A DNA stretch of 5,159 nucleotides, from the NCBI GenBank assembly GCA_020844525.1, contig JAJGAH010000210.1:1-5159 (forward strand), in the 5' to 3' direction. Position 1 is the stretch's first letter. The number at the start of each line of letters is the position of its first letter. The translations under genes were made by a program, and so were the position numbers. The DNA comes from Eubacterium sp. GTDB taxonomy: Bacteria > Bacillota > Clostridia > Lachnospirales > Lachnospiraceae. Shown here in pieces: positions 1-5,159 of this stretch. The notes under the pieces were generated by a model. The model saw only the letters and a list, made by a program, of their open reading frames with translations, was not told where the DNA came from and ran no database searches.

Positions 1-98
1 TGACGAGGGTAGAAAAGCCCAAAGAGAATGAGTCATCCCATTCCTCGGGTGGCGGACACAGCAGTGGCGGACATAGTGGCGGAGGCGGTCATTTCTAA
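1..98 (+). CDS. C-terminal end of a Gly/His/Ser-tailed protein, probably TPM-domain (YgcG-type) membrane protein (partial)
   Basis: Only the last 31 codons are present; the gene enters from the left edge and ends at TAA (96-98). The visible residues are a charged stretch (TRVEKPKENESSHSS) followed by a flexible tail of Gly, Ser and His that ends GGGGHF. Tails like this close many Firmicute TPM-domain proteins (Psb32/YgcG-like), which are membrane-anchored and face outward. The TPM domain itself would lie upstream of this window, so the family is inferred from the tail and from the neighbour: TPM proteins are often found beside double zinc-ribbon membrane proteins like the next gene. The gap to that gene is 21 bases, so they are probably co-transcribed. 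The reading frame and stop are clear; the product name is tentative, and any secreted or membrane protein with a glycine-rich tail would also fit. Confidence 0.6.
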   Translation, partial: TRVEKPKENESSHSSGGGHSSGGHSGGGGHF

Positions 99-119
99 AC
101 AGAAGAAAGGGGAAGTTTT

Positions 120-1232
120 ATGGCAAATCAGACATATAAATGCCTCAACTGCGGTGGAGAGCTGAACTGGGACCCGGCCAGCCAGAAGCTGAAATGCCCG
201 TATTGCGGGTCTTCGTTTGATCCGTCTGTCTTTGAACAAAAGGAAGAGGAGGCAGATCAGAGCATCCGGGAGAAATCCTATGAGAAGGGTGCCAGTGCAG
301 AAGAAGCGGGGGAGAGGCAGGCAACGGATGACACAGGTGTAAAGCCTGAGGACCTCCGGATTTACAAATGCTCCGTCTGCGGAGCAGAAATTATCACGGA
401 TAAGACAACTGTGGCAACGTCCTGTGCGTTCTGCGGAAATCCGGTCATTCTGGAGGAAAATCTGGACACACAGTTCCACCCGGATGCCGTGATTCCATTC
501 CGGATCGACAGAGATCAGATCAAGGGCCTCTATATGCAGTATCTGAAGGGCCGGCCCTTTACACCGGGAAATTTTTTCACGGATGCGCATATTCAGAAGA
601 TCAAGGGAATCTATACGCCGTTCTGGCTCTATGATATGACCATGGAGGGAGAACTGCACGGCACAGGAGAGAGGACCAGTACCTGGTCTGACGATCGGTA
701 TATTTACACAAAGCATGATGTGTTTGCGATCGACCGGGCCGGAGATCTTCAGATTGACAAGCTTCCGGTGGATGCTTCCTCCAAGATGCCTGATGCGGCT
801 GTGGACAGCATTGAGCCTTTTCACTACCAGGATCTTGTACCCTTCAAGATGGCCTACATGCCGGGATTTTTTGCCGAGCGGTACGATGAGGACGCTTCGT
901 TCTGCAGTACCCGTGCGCTGAAACGGGCGGAAAAGACCACGGAGAATATGCTCCGGAGCACAGTACAGGGCTACAGCAGTCTGACTGTCAGCGCCGGCAG
1001 CCATGTAAGAGGCGGGAACAGCGGACTGCAATCACACTATGTGCTGATGCCTGTCTATCTGCTTTACACAAGGTACAGGGATAAGGATTATCTGTTTTCC
1101 ATGAACGGACAGACAGGAAAGGCTGTGGGCAATGTGCCGATTTCCGGGAAGAAGGTGGCATTGTTCTGGCTGATCCGTTTTCCGATTATTTTTGCCATCG
1201 TCATGCTGATCAATTTTTTTCTTTTTGTATAA
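120..1232 (+). CDS. Tail-anchored protein with two N-terminal zinc ribbons (TFIIB-type zinc ribbon-containing protein)
   Basis: A 370-residue protein starting at ATG 120, with a purine-rich ribosome binding site (GGGGAAG, 109-115) four bases upstream. Two four-cysteine zinc ribbons are visible: C8/C11 with C26/C29, and C84/C87 with C102/C105. A highly charged Glu/Lys linker (about 40-78) joins them. Residues about 110-345 form a folded region without obvious membrane segments and contain the motif GIYTPFWLYD (163-172), which I associate with this family of clostridial proteins. The last 25 residues (346-370) are one hydrophobic helix reaching the C-terminus, so the protein is probably tail-anchored with the zinc ribbons and central domain in the cytoplasm. 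Databases often give such proteins names borrowed from PriA or TFIIB because of the ribbons, but no helicase or polymerase motif is present. The function is unknown. It follows the TPM-like gene closely, and the pair may act together at the membrane. Confidence 0.85.
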   Translation: MANQTYKCLNCGGELNWDPASQKLKCPYCGSSFDPSVFEQKEEEADQSIREKSYEKGASAEEAGERQATDDTGVKPEDLRIYKCSVCGAEIITDKTTVATSCAFCGNPVILEENLDTQFHPDAVIPFRIDRDQIKGLYMQYLKGRPFTPGNFFTDAHIQKIKGIYTPFWLYDMTMEGELHGTGERTSTWSDDRYIYTKHDVFAIDRAGDLQIDKLPVDASSKMPDAAVDSIEPFHYQDLVPFKMAYMPGFFAERYDEDASFCSTRALKRAEKTTENMLRSTVQGYSSLTVSAGSHVRGGNSGLQSHYVLMPVYLLYTRYRDKDYLFSMNGQTGKAVGNVPISGKKVALFWLIRFPIIFAIVMLINFFLFV

Positions 1233-1277
1233 ATGAATACGGCATGTGCGCAGGTACTATATATTGTAACGATCAAC

Positions 1278-1310
1278 CAGTCTGGCACAGGTCTTTTCCT
1301 GTGATATTAA
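1278..1310 (+). promoter_or_regulatory. Possible promoter with an inverted repeat between -35 and -10
   Basis: In the 90-base gap, CTGGCA (1282-1287, four of six matches to the -35 consensus) and TATTAA (1305-1310, four of six) are separated by 17 bases. The -10 is preceded by TGA, which makes an extended TGn element. Between them lies a 6-bp inverted repeat, CACAGG (1286-1291) and CCTGTG (1298-1303), with a 6-base loop. It lacks a T tract, so it does not look like a terminator and could be an operator. Transcription would begin near 1317. The match is only moderate and could be chance. Confidence 0.3.
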
Positions 1311-1322
1311 TGACGTTAGAGA

Positions 1323-1760
1323 ATGATTATAGAAAGTGGTACAGGTTTGTGGGTAATTGTGACTGTAGACGATAATGGCGGAGTTCTGTTTAACCACAGG
1401 AGACAGGCAATGGACCGTGTCGTCCGGAAAAGAATAGAAGAATTGACACAGGGACACACTCTGTGGATGACGGAATACACTGCCGGTCAGTTTTCACCGC
1501 TTCCGGGCACTGCCAGGATATGTCCATATCCTCTGAAAGAGGCAAAAGCCGGGGATTACTGCTTTGTGGAAGGAGACCCGCTGCTGCCATATAAGGGGAA
1601 AATTGACGGGATGGTCAGAATCCTCTGGAACAGGCGGTATCCGGCGAATGTGTTTCTCGATGTGAAACCGGAGGAATGCGGTCTGGTACTGCAATCCACG
1701 GAGGATTTTCGTGGATATTCACATGACAGGATTACGATGGAGATATGGGGGAGATCATGA
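1323..1760 (+). CDS. Conserved protein of unknown function, translationally coupled to the downstream nuclease
   Basis: A 145-residue soluble protein with no signal peptide or membrane segment. The N-terminal half carries the strand-like VIVTVDDNGG followed by VLFNHRRQAMDRVV; the C-terminal half has YPANVFLDV. I recognise the VDD-x-GG-x-LFN-x-RRQ pattern from short clostridial proteins of about 140 residues, some carrying the label 'ribonuclease Z'. The HxHxDH metal motif of true RNase Z is absent, so I do not accept that name. The start is unsettled: ATG 1323 has a poor ribosome binding site and would lie only a few bases after the proposed transcription start, whereas TTG 1347 gives MWVIVTVDDNGG, trims an extra eight residues and has AGAAAGTGG (1331-1339) upstream. 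The stop codon TGA (1758-1760) overlaps the ATG of the nuclease gene as ATGA, so translation of the two is probably coupled. Confidence 0.75.
   Translation: MIIESGTGLWVIVTVDDNGGVLFNHRRQAMDRVVRKRIEELTQGHTLWMTEYTAGQFSPLPGTARICPYPLKEAKAGDYCFVEGDPLLPYKGKIDGMVRILWNRRYPANVFLDVKPEECGLVLQSTEDFRGYSHDRITMEIWGRS
1747..1753 (+). promoter_or_regulatory. Ribosome binding site that sets the nuclease start at 1757
   Basis: GGGGGAG lies three bases before ATG 1757, inside the end of the preceding gene. An in-frame ATG at 1745 would sit on top of this site and have no site of its own. The ATGA overlap with the preceding stop also supports 1757. Confidence 0.55.
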
Positions 1761-3148
1761 GCAAAACAAAAAAGATATTACATTGGATTCTGGTATTGTT
1801 TAATCTGTCCTGCTGTCTTATGATGTTTTCTTTTAAAACGTTCAGTGGTATTGCTTCCGGAATTATATTTCTTATCATTACCATGATTATGCTCCCGTTC
1901 CCGCCATTTATCAGGATATGGGAAGGTGAGAAAAAGAAATCTGTTCGAGGCGTAATTGGTATCATTGTGCTGTTTATTGCTGGTGTCATGATTGGATCTG
2001 GTGCATCCGGTGAGACCTCTTCCTACGCGCATGCGGGCGTACATACGGCGCAGGTCTATACAGTGTCAGATTCTGAAGAAAGTCTGGCAGATGCGGCAGA
2101 TTCGGCTTCATCGACGTCAAGTGACAGTTCTGCCGGATACACAAATGCTTCTTCTGTGTCCAATGATGCTTCTTCAGAAGAAACTACAGAAGCATCTACA
2201 GATATAACCACACCGGCTACGGCTCCGACAGATACACCGGCGCCTGCAGCAACACAATCAGAAACGGCTTCCTTCAATCTCTCAGATATCCCTGCTTATG
2301 CAGGAAATCCGTATGTTGCTGTCAACAATAATGTTCCGTATTTCTTGGACGCAGACCTGACAACAGCTTCCTACGAACATTATGGGGATCTGGACGCACT
2401 CGGACGGTGTACTGCTGCTTCGGCCAGTATCGGGCAGGACCTTATGCCCACGGAACCCCGCGGAGACATTGGTGAAGTCAAACCCACAGGATGGCATACT
2501 GTCAAGTATAATGGCATAGAGGGAAATTACCTGTATAACCGTTGTCATCTGATCGGCTATCAGCTGACCGGTGAGAATGCCAATGAGAAAAATCTGATCA
2601 CTGGAACACGGTATCTGAATGTGGATGGGATGGAGCCGTTTGAGAACATGACGGCTGACTACATCAAGGAGACCGGAAACCATGTACTGTACCGTGTCAC
2701 CCCGGTTTTTGAAGGAAACAACGCACTTGCATCCGGTGTCCTGATGGAAGGAGAATCCGTAGAGGACAAGGGGGCAGGCGTTCTGTTCTGCGTTTACTGC
2801 TATAACGTGCAGCCGGGTATTACGATTGATTATGCCACGGGAGACAGTTCCGGACCTGCTTTTACCGGGAGTGGTAATCAGGAATCTGAAAATCAGGGCT
2901 CCAACACGCAGAATTCCGGGAATCAGACTTCTGCGCAGGGCTCCCCTGCAGTCACACAGGCGACACAGACACAGCAGGAAGCGCAGACTAATACAGCAGC
3001 CTATATTGGCAACTCAAATACGCATAAATTTCACAGGCCGGATTGCACCAGTGTGGGGCGTATGTCTGAGAAAAATAAGGTGAGCTTTGGAAGCCGGGAA
3101 GAAGCGGTCAATGCCGGGTATGAGCCCTGTAAGATTTGTAATCCGTAG
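1757..3148 (+). CDS. Membrane-anchored DNA/RNA non-specific endonuclease (EndA-like) with C-terminal Ada-like metal-binding domain
   Basis: A 463-residue protein (starting at ATG 1757). Residues about 7-26, 29-52 and 65-83 are hydrophobic helices. Lys/Arg at the N-terminus and in the loop GEKKKSVR (57-64) put both inside, so everything after helix 3 should lie outside the membrane. A Ser/Thr/Ala/Pro-rich linker (84-172) leads to the nuclease domain (about 173-361). It contains LYNRCHLIGYQL with the putative general base H264, then NLITGTRYLN, where N279 and N288 are candidate Mg2+ ligands nine residues apart, as are the paired asparagines of pneumococcal EndA. E296 is a possible further active-site residue. 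NRCH replaces the DRGH of EndA and is usual in this Endonuclease_NS_2 branch. A Gln/Asn/Ser linker (362-415) leads to a terminal module with H423, H426, C430, C458 and C461, resembling Ada-type zinc-binding domains. The likely role is degradation or processing of extracellular DNA or RNA, for nutrition, competence or defence; the sequence does not say which. Confidence 0.85.
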   Translation: MSKTKKILHWILVLFNLSCCLMMFSFKTFSGIASGIIFLIITMIMLPFPPFIRIWEGEKKKSVRGVIGIIVLFIAGVMIGSGASGETSSYAHAGVHTAQVYTVSDSEESLADAADSASSTSSDSSAGYTNASSVSNDASSEETTEASTDITTPATAPTDTPAPAATQSETASFNLSDIPAYAGNPYVAVNNNVPYFLDADLTTASYEHYGDLDALGRCTAASASIGQDLMPTEPRGDIGEVKPTGWHTVKYNGIEGNYLYNRCHLIGYQLTGENANEKNLITGTRYLNVDGMEPFENMTADYIKETGNHVLYRVTPVFEGNNALASGVLMEGESVEDKGAGVLFCVYCYNVQPGITIDYATGDSSGPAFTGSGNQESENQGSNTQNSGNQTSAQGSPAVTQATQTQQEAQTNTAAYIGNSNTHKFHRPDCTSVGRMSEKNKVSFGSREEAVNAGYEPCKICNP

Positions 3149-3149
3149 T

Positions 3150-3181
3150 GAGGTCTTTGTTCTGGAATATGATATTATAAT
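3150..3181 (+). promoter_or_regulatory. Possible promoter for the LuxR-type gene
   Basis: The gap after the nuclease gene contains TGATATTAT (3170-3178), an extended -10, overlapping a perfect TATAAT (3176-3181). No good -35 lies at the right distance: GTCTTT at 3153-3158 is 17 bases before TATAAT but matches poorly. No terminator hairpin follows the nuclease stop at 3148, so read-through from upstream is also possible. Confidence 0.35.
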
Positions 3182-3202
3182 AGTTATATCGCAGCACTCT
3201 GT

Positions 3203-3284
3203 GATGAAGAACATATTGAGGGTTCAGGGCTTTATGCAGGAACTGGCAGATGAGAATCTAAAGAAGGTGACATCATGGCTGTGA
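3203..3284 (+). CDS. Possible 26-codon leader ORF overlapping the start of the LuxR-type gene
   Basis: ATG 3203 opens a 26-codon frame, MKNILRVQGFMQELADENLK followed by KVTSWL, ending at TGA (3282-3284). That is ten bases inside the next gene, whose ATG is at 3275. Ribosomes finishing this frame would stop beside the luxR-type start and cover its binding site, so it could couple or dampen translation. The ribosome binding site before 3203 is weak. The peptide matches nothing I recognise and may be chance; the frame is also open upstream to an ATG at 3087 inside the nuclease gene. Confidence 0.2.
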
Positions 3285-4018
3285 AATGGGAGAGTATTGA
3301 TAAATTTCTCCTGCAGTGTGGCAGTAAGAGAACTCCGGAGGATCTGGGAAATCAGATTATGGATTCGATCGGAGAGTTAATTCCCTTTGATCAGGGACGA
3401 TTATATTTTCTGGATGGAAATGGGAATGTACAGAAGGAACGCCTGATCGGTGTGAAAAAGAAGGAAGCCATGGAGTATCATGATTTTTACTCCAAGGTTG
3501 ATGACAGAAGGTATTCTACACCCAGCGCTGCGGCATGGTTTTCCCGGAATTATCCGCCTGTAGAGCGTTGCATATTTAATGAGGCTTCTTATGGATCCAG
3601 CCGCTTTTATTCGGAATATGTCAGAGCTTTGAACATCAAGTACAGTTTCGGACTTGGACTCAGAAGTGATGCACATTCCCTGAAATGCCTGATTTCCCTG
3701 GACCGTACCAGTGTCATACCGTATTCGCCGGAAGAGATAGAGACAATGGCTGTCATACGTCCGCATCTGGACAATCAGCTTCAATGCCTGTATGCAGACC
3801 CGCCGGGAGAGGAGATCGGACATCTTCATGAAGATGAGCCGCTGACACCCCGGGAGCGGGAGATTACTTCGCTTTTACTGGATGGGGTCACTCCGCAGAA
3901 TATCGGAATCCATCTGTGTATCAGCTATACAACAGTGAAAAAACATATGGACAATATTTACAAGAAGCTTCATATCAACAATATACAGGAGCTATTCCTG
4001 AAAATGCTGAAAAAATAA
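3275..4018 (+). CDS. LuxR-family transcriptional regulator with GAF-like N-terminal sensor region
   Basis: A 247-residue cytoplasmic DNA-binding protein. ATG 3275 has AAGAAGGTG (3261-3269) upstream. The C-terminal 58 residues (190-247) are a GerE/LuxR helix-turn-helix: LTPREREI opens the domain, GVTPQNIGIHLCIS forms the scaffold helices, and YTTVKKHMDNIYKKL (218-232) is the recognition helix and dimer-side segment. The N-terminal region (about 1-170) resembles GAF-like sensor domains in pattern, with FDQGRLYFLDGNG and later SFGLGLRSD. I see no receiver-domain phosphorylation pattern, so it is not a classical response regulator, and the ligand is unknown. It stands apart from its upstream neighbour by 126 bases and ends facing the minus-strand PanB-like/SDR operon across a shared terminator. 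Its target could be either unit, or lie elsewhere. Confidence 0.85.
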   Translation: MAVKWESIDKFLLQCGSKRTPEDLGNQIMDSIGELIPFDQGRLYFLDGNGNVQKERLIGVKKKEAMEYHDFYSKVDDRRYSTPSAAAWFSRNYPPVERCIFNEASYGSSRFYSEYVRALNIKYSFGLGLRSDAHSLKCLISLDRTSVIPYSPEEIETMAVIRPHLDNQLQCLYADPPGEEIGHLHEDEPLTPREREITSLLLDGVTPQNIGIHLCISYTTVKKHMDNIYKKLHINNIQELFLKMLKK

Positions 4019-4042
4019 GCAGGAATACTGAAAGACAGGGCG

Positions 4043-4079
4043 AAAACATCCCGCACTTTACCGGTGCGGGATGTTTTTT
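4043..4079. terminator. Bidirectional intrinsic terminator between converging genes
   Basis: A perfect 14-bp inverted repeat (4043-4056 with 4064-4077) around the 7-base loop TTTACCG. The core CATCCCGCAC is GC-rich, followed by six T residues (4074-4079); on the opposite strand the AAAA at 4043-4046 supplies a T tract. It lies 24 bases after the LuxR-type stop and 5 bases beyond the stop end of the PanB-like gene, so it can end transcription from both sides. Confidence 0.93.
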
Positions 4080-4084
4080 GGAAA

Positions 4085-4951
4085 TTACTGTTTTTCCATT
4101 TCATTAAGGAATTTGTCCAGCTCTCTCTGATCCATTCCCCATCCATGCTTTTCCTGAGGATACTGGCCGCCACGTACTTCGTCACCGAATGCCTTGAATG
4201 CGCCCATGCAGGAATGCATCAGGTCAGCGTATGCCTTGGAGTGCTTTGCCATGCCTTCCTGCGGAACCATGCCAAGAAGGTCCAGAATAACCATCTCGGA
4301 ACCGTCAGCGGCGCTTCCGCCGACAATTTCAATGACCGGGATTCTAAGCTTTTTGGCAATTGCATCGGTCACCTCACGAGATGTCATTTCAATGGTCATA
4401 CCTACCATACCACTTTCCTGATATTCATAAGCCTGACGATAGATCTTCATTGCGTCCTCAGCTGTTTTACCTACGCGCTTGTAACCGCCGATACGGGTGG
4501 TCTGCCATCCGGAAAGGCATCCGACATGACCAAATACTGCGACATGGTTATCAGCAAGATACTCTACCAGCTCATTTGTTGCACCCATGGGCAGTACGCA
4601 GTCCGCACCTTCCTGCAGCAGGGTGGCAGCAACGTCCAGAGCCTTGTACTTATCTGAATACTGGCAGGATTCAAGAACAGCATTCAGGCAGATGTTCGGA
4701 GCCATTTTACGCTGCTGACGTGTCCAGGATTCCATGTTTGCTGCACGCTCTCTGCTGTTTTCACCTGGTGCAATGTAACGTACCAGATCTACGCCTGCAT
4801 ACTCACACCACATGGTGAAGAAGGGGGACATAAATGCTGTTCCTACCATTGTGATTTTCTGTCCCTTGTTCTTCATCTGCTGCAGATGCCATACAGTCTT
4901 TCTTGTTCTCTCAAATGCTGCGCAGTTAAATCCTAATTCTTCTTCCGCCAT
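4085..4951 (-). CDS. PanB-fold protein (3-methyl-2-oxobutanoate hydroxymethyltransferase-like) lacking the PanB metal ligands
   Basis: A 288-residue protein starting at ATG (4951-4949) with AGGAGG (4966-4961) nine bases upstream. It aligns with E. coli PanB (recalled, 264 residues) over most of its length: TAF for TAY; APN and then Y98 for APN...Y; VFGHVGC for VCGHLGL; GGYK; RIPVIEIVGG for AIPVIGIGAG; and the C-terminal GGQYPQEKH for SGVYPGEEH. Retained are H142 (PanB H136) and E188 (the general base E181). Replaced are the Mg2+ ligands D84 (V92), E114 (M122) and D45 (about A61, in a rearranged loop RYIAPGENS), plus K112 (L120). The fold therefore belongs to the PanB branch of the PEP mutase/isocitrate lyase superfamily, but the reaction is probably different, or the metal site is rebuilt from other residues such as E64. 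It lies 62 bases after an SDR gene in the same operon, which suggests a catabolic or biosynthetic pathway rather than pantothenate synthesis. Confidence 0.8.
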   Translation of the reverse strand: MAEEELGFNCAAFERTRKTVWHLQQMKNKGQKITMVGTAFMSPFFTMWCEYAGVDLVRYIAPGENSRERAANMESWTRQQRKMAPNICLNAVLESCQYSDKYKALDVAATLLQEGADCVLPMGATNELVEYLADNHVAVFGHVGCLSGWQTTRIGGYKRVGKTAEDAMKIYRQAYEYQESGMVGMTIEMTSREVTDAIAKKLRIPVIEIVGGSAADGSEMVILDLLGMVPQEGMAKHSKAYADLMHSCMGAFKAFGDEVRGGQYPQEKHGWGMDQRELDKFLNEMEKQ

Positions 4952-4960
4952 GATAATTTT

Positions 4961-4966
4961 CCTCCT
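4961..4966 (-). promoter_or_regulatory. Consensus ribosome binding site of the PanB-like gene
   Basis: Perfect AGGAGG on the minus strand, nine bases before ATG at 4951. It fixes the start of the PanB-like gene and implies strong translation. Confidence 0.85.
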
Positions 4967-4980
4967 GATTTTTTTACATT

Positions 4981-5019
4981 TTAATATTTACTCTTAATAT
5001 TTATTCTTAATATTTATTC
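4981..5019. repeat. Three tandem 13-bp AT-rich repeats at the SDR/PanB-like junction
   Basis: Units on the plus strand are TTAATATTTACTC (4981-4993), TTAATATTTATTC (4994-5006) and the same again (5007-5019). Two are identical and the third differs by one base. The copy nearest the SDR gene contains its last Glu codon and TAA stop, so copy-number change would alter only the spacer. Confidence 0.9.
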
Positions 5020-5159
5020 AGCTGCTTTGTCTGTGGACTTCGGACCCGGTATACATCCTTCCACGGTAAAGCTGAACGGTTTCTCCTGCAGATTCATCAT
5101 TGCGCCGCCATTAACGTCTACGGTTTCTCCGCACATGAACTGTGACATATCGGTACAGA
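5014..5159 (-). CDS. C-terminal end of a short-chain dehydrogenase/reductase (SDR) (partial)
   Basis: Forty-seven codons plus TAA (5016-5014); the gene enters from the right edge. The visible motif TDMSQFMCGETVDVNGG matches the conserved end of classical SDR proteins such as FabG, where a segment like S-x-(F/Y)-x-x-G-x-x-(I/L)-x-V-(D/N)-GG forms the last strand near the NAD(P)-binding fold. SDRs usually stop a few residues after this GG, but here 29 more follow (including LQEKPFSFTVEGCIPGPKST), a C-terminal extension of unknown role. The catalytic Tyr-x-x-x-Lys and the Rossmann glycines lie outside the window, so substrate and cofactor cannot be judged. It is upstream of the PanB-like gene on the same strand with a 62-base spacer and no terminator, so they are probably one operon. 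Confidence 0.8.
   Translation of the reverse strand, partial: CTDMSQFMCGETVDVNGGAMMNLQEKPFSFTVEGCIPGPKSTDKAAE

Noticed and set aside
33..1031. Long minus-strand open frame of 332 codons opposite the zinc-ribbon gene
   Set aside because: The plus strand encodes a protein with two intact four-Cys ribbons, a good ribosome binding site and a C-terminal membrane helix. The minus-strand translation shows no recognisable domain and is a codon-bias shadow.
1286..1303. 6-bp hairpin CACAGG/CCTGTG as a terminator for the zinc-ribbon gene
   Set aside because: The stem is short, moderately GC-rich and has no T tract after it. It is better considered a possible operator, or chance.
1745..1756. ATG at 1745 as the start of the nuclease
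   Set aside because: It has no ribosome binding site, and its own codons overlap the GGGGGAG that serves ATG 1757.
1323..1760. Ribonuclease Z for the 145-residue protein
   Set aside because: The protein is far too short and lacks the HxHxDH metallo-beta-lactamase motif.
2282..2683. Minus-strand open frame of 133 codons within the nuclease gene
   Set aside because: It lies opposite the conserved catalytic region of the nuclease; the conservation there is explained by the plus-strand protein.
4064..4657. Plus-strand open frame of 197 codons opposite the PanB-like gene
   Set aside because: It starts inside the terminator hairpin, has no recognisable domain, and lies antisense to a clear PanB-fold protein with a consensus AGGAGG site.
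4360..4818. Plus-strand open frame of 152 codons
   Set aside because: Antisense shadow of the PanB-like gene, with composition typical of an out-of-frame translation.
4981..5019. CRISPR-like or transposon-end repeats
   Set aside because: The units are only 13 bp, directly adjacent with no spacers, and no inverted ends or target duplications are visible.

Overview
The window looks like a stretch of chromosome from a low-to-mid GC anaerobic Firmicute, most plausibly a gut member of the Clostridia (Lachnospiraceae-like). This is inferred from strong purine-rich ribosome binding sites, the pairing of a Gly/His/Ser-tailed TPM-type protein with a tail-anchored zinc-ribbon protein, and an EndA-like nuclease with the NRCHLIG signature. 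No rRNA, tRNA, CRISPR array, insertion sequence or phage gene was seen.

Layout. Positions 1-98 hold the last 31 codons of a glycine/histidine/serine-tailed protein. It is followed 21 bases later by a 370-residue protein with two zinc ribbons and a C-terminal membrane anchor (120-1232). After a 90-base gap with a possible promoter comes a two-gene unit: a 145-residue (or 137-residue) protein of unknown function (1323-1760), joined by an ATGA overlap to a three-helix membrane protein that carries an extracytoplasmic DNA/RNA non-specific endonuclease domain and a C-terminal Ada-like Cys/His metal site (1757-3148). A 126-base gap with a possible promoter and a tiny overlapping ORF leads to a LuxR-type regulator (3275-4018). 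A perfect 14-bp terminator hairpin (4043-4079) separates this from the minus-strand genes. Those are a PanB-fold protein (4951-4085) and, upstream of it in the same operon, the C-terminus of a short-chain dehydrogenase (from beyond 5159 to 5014). The two are separated by three tandem 13-bp AT-rich repeats.

Working together. The plus-strand half looks like a cell-envelope and DNA-handling neighbourhood. The minus-strand half looks like part of a metabolic operon encoding an SDR oxidoreductase and a PanB-like enzyme. The most interesting point is that a near-ungapped hand alignment of the PanB-like protein to E. coli PanB shows the general base Glu and a conserved His retained while all three Mg2+ ligands and the substrate-binding Lys are replaced. 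It is therefore probably not a pantothenate-pathway hydroxymethyltransferase. The LuxR-type protein could regulate either neighbouring unit; nothing in the sequence decides which.
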